Part shown: positions 57,027 to 64,000 of the stretch, one piece after another
Layout of the letters: every line of letters begins with the position of its first letter
Numbering within the stretch: the stretch's first letter is position 1
Assembly: GCF_900129325.1 (NCBI RefSeq)
Contig: NZ_FQUP01000001.1
Span: forward strand, 372,001 to 436,000
Origin: Kaistia soli DSM 19436
Lineage (GTDB): Bacteria; Pseudomonadota; Alphaproteobacteria; Rhizobiales; Kaistiaceae
Length of the DNA: 64,000 nt
Direction of reading: 5' to 3'
Translations under genes and position numbers: made by a program
The notes under the pieces: generated by a model
The model's input: only the letters and a program-made list of their open reading frames with translations
The model's database searches: none
What the model was told of the DNA's origin: nothing

Positions 57027-57965
57027 TCACTGCATGCTCAACTGCCGTTGATCATTGAGCAGAAGCTCGGTCCATGCCTGGGCGGCCTTTTCGTTGCCCG
57101 ATCCGCCGAAATGACAGTCGTCGTAGCGGTCGACTTCGTCCAGCAGAATATCCGTATCGATACCGGCCCTTATGCCGTTTCCAGCTTTGTGCAGCGCTTC
57201 CTGCGCGCGCACGATCGCGTTGTCAGGATCGTGGACCTTGAAGCCGCCATTGCTGGGCTCCAGACATTTTGTAGCGGTGGAGATATAGACGGGTGCGTCG
57301 ACGCCTTGCTGGCGGAGCGTGTCGACCATCGACAGGAAACGGTCGCGATAGGCGTCCGAGCCCGTTCCTTTCACGTAGTCGGCCTCGCCTTGGACCCACA
57401 GGACATCGGTCACCTGATAGCCCGCCCTCCGAACCTGTCCCGCCGTGTCGATCAGCAGCGTGTTAAGATCTCCGCCCTTCGCCCACCGTTGGACGACCGA
57501 GCCGGTAACCGCCAAGGGCGCAAGGACGACGCTGTCGAACTTACCCGACGCAACCAGCAGATTTCCGAGCAAGGTCCAATATTCGCCGGCAGAGCCCGTC
57601 GATCCAAGGAGCGGCGAGGCGGCGACATAGCACTTTCCGCCAAAAAAGTTGACGACGCGGTCGCCATCGCCTGATCGGTACCGCTGTCCCGCATGGTTGG
57701 AAGCGTTGGATTGACCGAGGACAAGCAGAACAGCGGTTCGATCGGTCTGGCTGGGACAAGCGACCGCTGTCTTGGATTCATCAGCCACCAAGAGGCCGTT
57801 GTCTTCGAAGACGTAGCGACTTGCCTCGACGGACTTAGCGCCGAGCGCCCGCTGCTTGGCCGCGAAGAGCTGAGGCCAGGGGAACATATCGTGCCGGGCG
57901 CTCATGCCACCCACGAAAAATGCAAAAAGCAACGCGACAAAACCAAAATATAGTGTCTTAAGCAT
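57027..57965 (-). CDS. Sialate O-acetylesterase-like SGNH hydrolase
   Basis: The 312-aa protein has an N-terminal membrane anchor (TLYFGFVALLFAFFVGG) and the SASA domain. LLVLGQSNASNH carries the nucleophilic serine, TDVLWVQGEADY the oxyanion residues, and DDCHFGGSG the Asp-His pair. It would deacetylate sugars of surface or extracellular polysaccharide, most likely in the periplasm. The neighbouring host genes give no pathway. It starts at ATG 57965. Confidence 0.82.
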   Translation of the reverse strand: MLKTLYFGFVALLFAFFVGGMSARHDMFPWPQLFAAKQRALGAKSVEASRYVFEDNGLLVADESKTAVACPSQTDRTAVLLVLGQSNASNHAGQRYRSGDGDRVVNFFGGKCYVAASPLLGSTGSAGEYWTLLGNLLVASGKFDSVVLAPLAVTGSVVQRWAKGGDLNTLLIDTAGQVRRAGYQVTDVLWVQGEADYVKGTGSDAYRDRFLSMVDTLRQQGVDAPVYISTATKCLEPSNGGFKVHDPDNAIVRAQEALHKAGNGIRAGIDTDILLDEVDRYDDCHFGGSGNEKAAQAWTELLLNDQRQLSMQ

Positions 57966-58470
57966 CGCGCCCTCTTCTGGTCACAGTCCGCCAACCACTC
58001 GGAAATGCACAAGCCAGGAAGGCGCGTCGAAATGCGCCGTTGGGAAACATCCAATCTGGCCGCCCGACCCGATGTGGATTTATAAGGGACCCAATCGAGT
58101 ACAAGATCGTTTTACACTGAGACGCGTCGCATCTCTACTTCTTCAGATCTCAATCGCCTTACCAAATTAGAGGTACCCCCATTTGGGTGGGCACCAGGCT
58201 GAAGGTCAGGATGCTGCCGCAGGCGGAGCGCTGCATGTTCACGTTTGCCCCGCGGCCCAAGGGGGCCCGAGCCGATCGCTCCTGCAGCGGACTGTTCGAT
58301 TTGTTTTCGCGACTCATTTTGCCCGAGCGCGTCTGGCTGGCACCCGGAAGCAGTGATGCGTTGCGTCCCCGCGGTCGCGGAGGGAGCCTTGCCGGATCGA
58401 ACCAGCAGGCTCAGGCGTCTTGCACACTTCACCGCCAGGGAACGATCCTGGCGGCGCGGAAACGGCGAGG
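57966..58470. other. Intergenic region
   Basis: About 500 bases with no supported gene. Frames present are arginine-rich and lack ribosome sites. The sequence between 58000 and 58170 is richer in A and T and may include the promoter of the esterase gene. A REP-like palindrome lies at 58432-58454. Confidence 0.55.
58432..58454. repeat. REP-like palindrome, copy 2
   Basis: CCGCCAGG-GAACGAT-CCTGGCGG repeats the stem seen at 56913-56934 with a different loop and the same CGCGG flank. It lies 16 bases beyond the end of the BrnA gene. Confidence 0.55.
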
Positions 58471-58719
58471 CTATTCCTCGCCTTCGACCTTCATGCCGCT
58501 CGCTATGGCGGCTGCGCGCAGCGCGTCGTTGACGCGGTCCTGCCAGCCGGGACCTTCGGCCTGAAAGTGCTCGATCACGTCACGGTCGATCCGGAGCGAG
58601 ACGAGTTCCCGGACATTCGGCAGCGAGGGCGTCTTGATGTCCGGCGCGCGCTTCTTGGCAAACATCGCCTCGGCGGCCGCGAACGGATCCTTCGGGCGAC
58701 GGGGTCTGTCGGTCGACAT
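58471..58719 (-). CDS. Orphan BrnA-family antitoxin (DUF4415)
   Basis: The 82-aa product has the BrnA/DUF4415 core (LVSLRIDRDVIEHFQAEGPG, WQDRVNDALR), a ribbon-helix-helix domain that binds DNA and neutralises BrnT ribonuclease. No BrnT gene lies upstream, where it is normally found, or within reach downstream. It may be a remnant of a toxin-antitoxin locus or a regulator retained alone. Confidence 0.82.
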   Translation of the reverse strand: MSTDRPRRPKDPFAAAEAMFAKKRAPDIKTPSLPNVRELVSLRIDRDVIEHFQAEGPGWQDRVNDALRAAAIASGMKVEGEE

Positions 58720-58827
58720 GGCATGTTCCTCGGATTCGTTGCCGCCGGAGCTTAGCGCGCGGGCGGCGGCAGCGATACAACCCGACAGAAGCGACCGGAT
58801 GGCGCATTGGCCTGTCCTGCTGGATTC

Positions 58828-58860
58828 AAAAAGGCCCGGCTGGATGATCCGACCGGGCCG
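58828..58860 (-). terminator. Terminator of the aldo/keto reductase gene
   Basis: On the complement GGCCCGG...CCGGGCC forms the stem and is followed by TTTTT (58832-58828). It lies just beyond the stop codon of the reductase gene. Confidence 0.75.
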
Positions 58861-58868
58861 CTTTTGGT

Positions 58869-59900
58869 TCAGCCGAAAGACGGGATCAGCCCGTCCTTTT
58901 CCAGCGTCGCCCAGAGTTCCTCCGGTATCGGCTGCTCGAACCAGTCGACATTCGTGTTGATCTGCTTCGCCGTCTTGGCGCCAACGGCGACGACGGTCGT
59001 CGCCTTGTGGCGGAACGGATACTGGATCGCGGCGGCGGGCAGCGGGACATTGAAGCTCTGGCAGACGGCGGCGAGCTTCTCGGCTTTGGCGATCACGGCT
59101 GCAGGCGCATCCGCGTAGTTGAACTTTTTGCGGCCTGAGGTCGAGGCGAGGATGCCAGAATTGAACACGCCAGCAATGACGAGGTCTACGTCATGCTTGA
59201 GCGCCAGCGGCAGAAAAGTCTCCACCGAGCTGTCATCGAGAAGCGAGAAGCGGCCGGCCAGCATCGAGATATCGAGATCCGTCTCCTGCATGGCGTCGCG
59301 CGTCACCTGCCATTCATTGACCCCAAGGCCGAAGCCGGCGATCAGGCCTGCGGCCTTCAGCTCGGTGAGCGCGCGGAAACCGCCGCCCTTGGTCAGCGCG
59401 TTCCAATGATGCTCATGGAGATCACCGTGGGTGACGCGGCCGATGTCATGCACGAACAGGATGTCGAGCCGGCCGAGGCCAGTGCGCTGGCGGCTGTCGT
59501 CATAGGAACGCAGGATCGCATCGTAGCTGTAGTCGAACACCTCGCGGAACGGCAGGCCGTTGTTCCAGCCGGAGTCGAACTCGTTCTTCGGCGGCTCCGG
59601 CGGCAGCGTGCGGCCGGGGCGATCGAAGCTCATGAGCCGGCCGACCTTGGTGCTGATGCGGAAGGCGTCCGGGTCCTGCTCGCGCAGGAATTCGCCGACC
59701 AGATGCTCGCAGCGGCCGAGCCCATACATCGGCGCGGTATCATAATAGCGGATGCCCCGCTCCCAGGCCGCCGCGATGGTTTCGCGGGCATCGCTGACCG
59801 GCACCGGGGCATAGAGCCCGCCGAGTGGCGCCGTGCCGAGGCCGAGCAAGGTCAGATCGATACCGGCGCGCTTCAAGCGCTTCTTGTCGGACGCCTTCAT
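58869..59900 (-). CDS. Aldo/keto reductase (L-fucose/D-threo-aldose dehydrogenase-like)
   Basis: The 343-aa protein has the AKR catalytic set: DTAPMYGLG with the aspartate and tyrosine, STKVGR with the lysine and FVHDIG with the histidine. The length and the GLGTAPLGGLY start resemble D-threo-aldose 1-dehydrogenases. It oxidises sugar to lactone with NAD(P). It precedes the iron-ADH gene in a catabolic cluster but is separated by 93 bases. RBS GGGAGGAA lies upstream of ATG 59900. Confidence 0.85.
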   Translation of the reverse strand: MKASDKKRLKRAGIDLTLLGLGTAPLGGLYAPVPVSDARETIAAAWERGIRYYDTAPMYGLGRCEHLVGEFLREQDPDAFRISTKVGRLMSFDRPGRTLPPEPPKNEFDSGWNNGLPFREVFDYSYDAILRSYDDSRQRTGLGRLDILFVHDIGRVTHGDLHEHHWNALTKGGGFRALTELKAAGLIAGFGLGVNEWQVTRDAMQETDLDISMLAGRFSLLDDSSVETFLPLALKHDVDLVIAGVFNSGILASTSGRKKFNYADAPAAVIAKAEKLAAVCQSFNVPLPAAAIQYPFRHKATTVVAVGAKTAKQINTNVDWFEQPIPEELWATLEKDGLIPSFG

Positions 59901-59993
59901 GGCGTTTCCTCCCGTTTGATGTTTTGAGCCGAGGTCTCCCGCGTCCTCAATAGCATAGGTGCAAGCGGCGCGATCAAGCGGCCGCCCGCCCCT

Positions 59994-61106
59994 TCAGCGG
60001 GAGGCGTGCAGGATGTCGAGATATTCGGCGCGCGTTGCGATGCGCGGATTGGTGGCGTGGCAATGATCCTTCAACGCCTCGCCCGAGACATGCTCCATCA
60101 TCGCCTCGGTGACGCCCATCGCGTCGAGACCGGAGGGCAGGCCGATCTCGACGGAAAGCGTCGCGAAGACTTCATCCGGCGGACCGCCGACGATCTCGGC
60201 AATGATGTCCCACTTGTCGCCAATCACCGGACGGTTGAAGCGCAGCACCGCGGGCGTCAGAACGGCATTGAGCGTGCCGTGATGGAGGTTCAGTTCGCGC
60301 ACGGCGCCAAGCGGATGGGTGAGCGCATGCACCGCGCCAAGACCCTTCTGGAAGGCCATCGCACCTTCGAGCGCGCACATCATCATGTCCCAGCGCGCCT
60401 TGCGGTCCGTGCCGTCCCTGACGGCCGTGCGGATCGCCTTGAAGCCGCGCTTCAGCCCGTCGATGGCGATCGCATCGGCCGGCGGATTGACCGCCGGTGC
60501 CATGAAGGTCTCGAGGCAATGCGACAGCGCATCCATGCCCGTCGCGGCGGTTAGATAGGGCGGCAGGCCATAGGTCAGCTCCGGATCGCAAAGCGCGACG
60601 CTCGGCAGCATATGCGGGCTGATGATGCCGAGCTTTCGTCCTTCCGCGGTAATGATCACGGCGGCACGGCCAACTTCCGAGCCAGTCCCCGAGGTGGTCG
60701 GCACCGCGACCATCGGGACGATATTGCCGTGGATCTTCGCCGCGCCGCCTTCGACGGCGGTGTATTGCGACAGCGGGCCGGGATGGCCGGTCAACAGGCG
60801 CACGGCCTTCGCAAGATCGATCGACGAACCGCCGCCGAGCCCGACGATGCCATCGCAGCCGACCTCGGTGAACAGGGCGAACGCCTTCAGCACCGCCTCC
60901 TCCGTCGGGTTGGCCGGCGTCTCGGTGAAGATCGCGGGCGGCGCCTTGAAGAGGCCCGCGACTCGCTCGATCAGGCCGGTGGCGACGAGGCCGCGATCGG
61001 TCACGATCAAGGGCCGGGAAACCTTGAGCCCGTCAAGGATCGCGGGCAGCCGTGCCACAGCGCCTTCGTCGAACTCGATACGGGTCAGATAGGTGATGAG
61101 GGCCAT
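59994..61106 (-). CDS. Iron-containing alcohol dehydrogenase
   Basis: The 370-aa product has the group III ADH motifs: VGLGGGSSIDLAKA (NAD-binding), PTTSGTGSE, and the metal ligands in MDALSHCLE, VHALTHPLGA and HHGTLNAV. It would oxidise an alcohol, or reduce an aldehyde, with NAD. Frames extending to 61520 read nonsense upstream, so I start at ATG 61106. It is divergent from the GntR gene. Confidence 0.85.
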   Translation of the reverse strand: MALITYLTRIEFDEGAVARLPAILDGLKVSRPLIVTDRGLVATGLIERVAGLFKAPPAIFTETPANPTEEAVLKAFALFTEVGCDGIVGLGGGSSIDLAKAVRLLTGHPGPLSQYTAVEGGAAKIHGNIVPMVAVPTTSGTGSEVGRAAVIITAEGRKLGIISPHMLPSVALCDPELTYGLPPYLTAATGMDALSHCLETFMAPAVNPPADAIAIDGLKRGFKAIRTAVRDGTDRKARWDMMMCALEGAMAFQKGLGAVHALTHPLGAVRELNLHHGTLNAVLTPAVLRFNRPVIGDKWDIIAEIVGGPPDEVFATLSVEIGLPSGLDAMGVTEAMMEHVSGEALKDHCHATNPRIATRAEYLDILHASR

Positions 61107-61278
61107 CGCGGCGGGTTCCAGATGCTGGCGGACGTGAAGCGGCGGGCGCCGCATAGGCGGTCCGTCGTCGGATGGCGATCCTGACGAATACCGCTTGCGA
61201 CGGCAACCGATATATGAGTTATTCGAGCCGGTCCAGAGTGTCGGCGTCATCATCGCCCGGGAATGTCGAGCGCAAGTA

Positions 61279-61992
61279 ATGGAAATCGCGGTTTCCGCAC
61301 CGTCAGCATTGCGTGCAACCAGCGATCGGCCGGCCCAAAAAGCCGACCAGATATATGAGAAGCTGCGCCATGCTATTGTGAGATTGGCGATGGTGCCGGG
61401 CGCGGCGATCTCGGAAAAGGAACTCTGCGCGCAATATGGTGTGTCGCGCACGCCGGTCCGCGAGGCGCTGAAGCGACTGGTCGACGAGGATCTCGTCGAC
61501 ATGTTTCCCCATTCTGGCACCTATGTCAGCAAGATCTCCTACGAGGTCGCCGAGGAAGGGTTCGTCATCCGCCGCGCACTCGAAATCGAGACCGTGCGCC
61601 GCGCCGTCGCCTTCGTGACCGATTCCGATATCGCCAGGCTCGACGGGCTGCTCAACGAAATGCGCGCGATTTTAAAGCGCGAGGCTCTCAAGGACTATAT
61701 CGAGGTCGACGACGCCTTTCACGGTGCGATCGCTGCGATCAGCCGCTATCCGCGCATGTGGAAGTTCATCAACCTCGTCAAATCGCATCTCGACCGCATG
61801 CGTCAGCTGAGCGCGCCGGTGCCCGGGCATCTGGCGGAGGTAACCGAACAGCATGCCGCGATCGTGCGCGCTCTCGAAAGGCGCAATGCCGATCAGGCGG
61901 AACTCGCGATGAAGATCCATCTCGACGCATCCTTCGCGGTGATGAGCGCGATGTACGAGGACGGACTCTATTTCCGGCGCAAGAGCCCGTGA
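61279..61992 (+). CDS. GntR family (FCD/FadR-type) regulator
   Basis: The 237-aa protein has a winged HTH (KEDLCAQYG-like segment; VSRTPVREALKRLVDEDLVD) and the FCD ligand-binding domain (RRALEIETVRRAVAF, DDAFHGAIAAISRYP, AIVRALERRNADQA). It probably represses the divergent alcohol dehydrogenase and the downstream GMC/SDR genes in the absence of a carboxylic-acid inducer. A GATATATGAG sequence occurs in the control region near 61209 and again at 61349 within the gene. Confidence 0.85.
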   Translation: MEIAVSAPSALRATSDRPAQKADQIYEKLRHAIVRLAMVPGAAISEKELCAQYGVSRTPVREALKRLVDEDLVDMFPHSGTYVSKISYEVAEEGFVIRRALEIETVRRAVAFVTDSDIARLDGLLNEMRAILKREALKDYIEVDDAFHGAIAAISRYPRMWKFINLVKSHLDRMRQLSAPVPGHLAEVTEQHAAIVRALERRNADQAELAMKIHLDASFAVMSAMYEDGLYFRRKSP

Positions 61993-62071
61993 CGGACTGC
62001 GCCATCGACACACCACCAAGGTTCCGGCGCTGACGCAGCGAAGACTGCGCGGCGCAGGGAGGAGAACGGCC

Positions 62072-63634
62072 ATGACGACGCTCAAGGACAGTTACGACAT
62101 CATCATCATCGGCGCCGGAGTCGGGGGCGGCGCGCTGGCGAACAGCCTCGCCGCACCTGGCCGCGACATCCTGATGATCGAGCGCGGCACGCGGCTGCCG
62201 CGCGAACCGGACAACTGGAGCGTCGATGCCGTCTTTCACAAGCGCAAATACGCGGCGAAGGAGCAATGGCGCGACAAGAACGGCGCCCTCTTCAGTCCCG
62301 GCACCTATTATTATGTCGGCGGTAACTCGAAGTTCTTCGGCGCGGCGACGGTGCGCTTCCGCAAGGAGGATTTCGCTGAGCTGCAGCACGAGGCAGGCGT
62401 CGCGCCGGCCTGGCCCGTTTCCTACGACGTGTTCGAACCCTATTACGCCCGCGCCGAGAAGCTCATGGGCACCCATGGCGAGGCCGGCCTCGATCCGATC
62501 GAACCGCCGCGCTCCGGCCCTATGCCCTATCCGGCGATCGGTCACGAGCCGGAAATCGCCGCCTTCGACACGAAGCTCCGCGCCCGCGGTCTCCGGCCGT
62601 TCCCGCTGCCGATCGCGATCGACTATCACAATGGCGGCGCCTGCGCGCGTTGCATGACCTGCGACGGCTTTGCCTGCAAGATCGGTGCGAAGGGCGATGC
62701 GGAGGTGCGGCTGATCAATCCGGCGCTCGCCAAGGGCGGCGTCACTCTGATCACCGAGACCTACGTCCGCCGATTGATCACCGACGCGTCCGGCAAGCGT
62801 GTCGTCGCCGTGGAGATCGAGCGCGATGGCGTGGTGAGCACGATTACGGGCGGGACTTTCATTTGCTCGGCCGGCGCGATTAATTCATCGGCCCTCCTGC
62901 TGCGCTCCGCGAATGACAAGCACCCAAAGGGGCTCGGCAACAACGCCTCCGACCAGCTCGGCCGCAACTACATGGCGCACAACAACACCGCCATGATGGC
63001 GGTGAACCCGCTCAGGAAGAACCGCGTCAAGTTTCAGAAGTCGATGGCGATCAACGACTTCTACCTCGCCAACAAGGAGCGGCCGTATCCGCTCGGCAAC
63101 GTCCAGGGCCTCGGCAAGCTGCAGTCTGGCATGCTGACCGCCAACCTGCCCTGGGCGCCGGACTGGCTGATGGCGCTGTTCGCCGAGCGCAGTGTCGACT
63201 GGTGGCTGATGTCCGAGGATCTGCCGGACCCGAACAACCGCGTCACCGTCGATCCCGACGGGCATATCCGCCTCAGCTATACCGAGAACAACCTGAAGTC
63301 GCATGGAGAGCTGGTGAAGGTGTGGAGCCGGCATATGCGCGCGCTCGGCTATCCGATCATCATCACGCAGAAGATGGACATCAAGGTTTCGATGCATCAG
63401 TGCGGCACCGCGCGCTTCGGCACCGACCCGGCGACCTCGGTGCTCGATACCAACTGCAAGGTCTGGGATATCGACAATCTCTATGTCGTCGATGCCTCGT
63501 TCCTGCCGTCCTCGACTGGCTTCAACCCCTCGCTGACCATCGTGGCGCAGGCGCTGCGGACCGGGGAGCATCTGTTGAAGCAGATCGGCGAAAATTCTAC
63601 GGTCGAGGCATCAGGCCGCCAGGACGCTGCCTGA
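62072..63634 (+). CDS. GMC family oxidoreductase
   Basis: The 520-aa flavoprotein has an N-terminal dinucleotide motif (IIIIGAGVGGGALA), FSPGTYYYVGGNSKFFGAAT, a CARCMTCDGFACKI cysteine cluster, FICSAGAINSSALLL and a C-terminal VDASFLPSSTGFNPSLT with the GMC C-domain. It uses FAD to oxidise alcohols or sugar alcohols. Clustering with a GntR regulator, AKR, ADH and SDR suggests polyol or sugar catabolism. RBS GGGAGGAG precedes ATG 62072. Confidence 0.88.
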   Translation: MTTLKDSYDIIIIGAGVGGGALANSLAAPGRDILMIERGTRLPREPDNWSVDAVFHKRKYAAKEQWRDKNGALFSPGTYYYVGGNSKFFGAATVRFRKEDFAELQHEAGVAPAWPVSYDVFEPYYARAEKLMGTHGEAGLDPIEPPRSGPMPYPAIGHEPEIAAFDTKLRARGLRPFPLPIAIDYHNGGACARCMTCDGFACKIGAKGDAEVRLINPALAKGGVTLITETYVRRLITDASGKRVVAVEIERDGVVSTITGGTFICSAGAINSSALLLRSANDKHPKGLGNNASDQLGRNYMAHNNTAMMAVNPLRKNRVKFQKSMAINDFYLANKERPYPLGNVQGLGKLQSGMLTANLPWAPDWLMALFAERSVDWWLMSEDLPDPNNRVTVDPDGHIRLSYTENNLKSHGELVKVWSRHMRALGYPIIITQKMDIKVSMHQCGTARFGTDPATSVLDTNCKVWDIDNLYVVDASFLPSSTGFNPSLTIVAQALRTGEHLLKQIGENSTVEASGRQDAA

Positions 63635-63678
63635 CAAACACACGACAATCTGCAGTTTATTCGGGAGGAAACTGAAAC

Positions 63679-64000
63679 ATGGCAGCCCCGCGCGATTATA
63701 CGCGTCTGTTCGACCTCACCGGCCGCAAGGCCATCGTCACCGGCGGCTCGCGCGGCATCGGCCGTGCGCTGAGCGAAGCCTTGGCAGCGCAGGGCGCCGA
63801 CATTGCCATCGTCGTACGGTCGTCGACCGAACTTGCCGAGGAACTTGCCGCCGAGCTGAACGCCAAGGGCGGCGACAGCTTCGTGATCCAGGCCGACGTA
63901 TCCGTGGAAGCCGATGTCGAGCGCATGGCGCAGGAGGTTGCCGCGCGCTGGGGCCGTGTCGACATCCTCGTCAACAATGCCGGCATCATCATTCCCGGCA
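63679..64000 (+). CDS. SDR family oxidoreductase (3' end outside window)
   Basis: The first 107 codons are visible, beginning at ATG 63679 with GGGAGG upstream. The N-terminus has the classical SDR cofactor motif TGGSRGIG and the NNAG motif (VDILVNNAGI). It is probably co-transcribed with the GMC gene and reduces or oxidises a sugar or polyol. The catalytic Tyr-Lys pair is outside the window. Confidence 0.85.
   Translation, partial: MAAPRDYTRLFDLTGRKAIVTGGSRGIGRALSEALAAQGADIAIVVRSSTELAEELAAELNAKGGDSFVIQADVSVEADVERMAQEVAARWGRVDILVNNAGIIIPG

Noticed and set aside
58112-58432. 106-codon reverse frame before the BrnA gene
   Set aside because: No recognisable fold, no ribosome site and an unremarkable basic composition. 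It ends within the REP-like palindrome.

Overview
The window is high-GC DNA from an alphaproteobacterium, most likely of the order Hyphomicrobiales (Rhizobiales). I infer this from the rhizobial style of the integrase/excisionase pair, a DUF982 gene, the ROK/GntR-controlled sugar genes and the pattern of overlapping start and stop codons. I cannot name the genus.

Left chromosomal flank (1-13805). A truncated ROK repressor is followed by a small unknown protein with its own terminator. An aminotransferase/glutamine-synthetase-like operon comes next, then a PAS-GGDEF-EAL signalling protein, an exbB-exbD-tonB operon, an NAD-dependent epimerase, and a DUF2950/DUF3300 pair.

Prophage (13806-55647, about 41.8 kb). 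It is inserted in the 3' end of a tRNA-Pro(CGG) gene and bounded by a 60-bp direct repeat. A leftward operon of small genes ends in overlapping xis and int. An immunity region holds a cleavable S24-type repressor and a divergent Cro-like gene, with operators of the form ATGCC-N5-GGCAT at both the left and right promoters. A rightward early operon carries a CII-like regulator, an HD hydrolase, a DUF5131 protein, a ParB/MT-A70 fusion, a PAPS-reductase-like protein, a PD-(D/E)XK nuclease, an SNF2-like helicase, and a replication-initiator-like protein with an internal tandem palindromic repeat. A NusG paralogue and a terminator separate early from late genes, in the position of lambda Q. The late operon (30.5-54.1 kb) encodes lambda-type terminase, portal and protease, a Mu gpT-type capsid, a siphovirus tail with a predicted -1 frameshift in the tail chaperone, tail-tip and fibre proteins including an SGNH hydrolase, and a holin/SAR-endolysin/spanin lysis set. 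All structural and lysis genes appear open, so the prophage may be functional; one small left-operon gene looks frameshifted.

At the right edge, on the opposite strand and beside attR, is a four-gene translationally coupled cassette (DUF3467-like, BECR/DUF4258-like, DUF2283-like, unknown). It looks like a lysogen-expressed accessory module and is my best candidate for an undescribed system.

Right chromosomal flank (55648-64000). This holds the 5' part of tRNA-Pro, a DUF4287 protein, tRNA-Gln(TTG), a small lipoprotein, a sialate-O-acetylesterase-like protein, an orphan BrnA antitoxin, and a catabolic cluster (aldo/keto reductase, iron-containing alcohol dehydrogenase, GntR regulator, GMC oxidoreductase, and an SDR cut by the window end).
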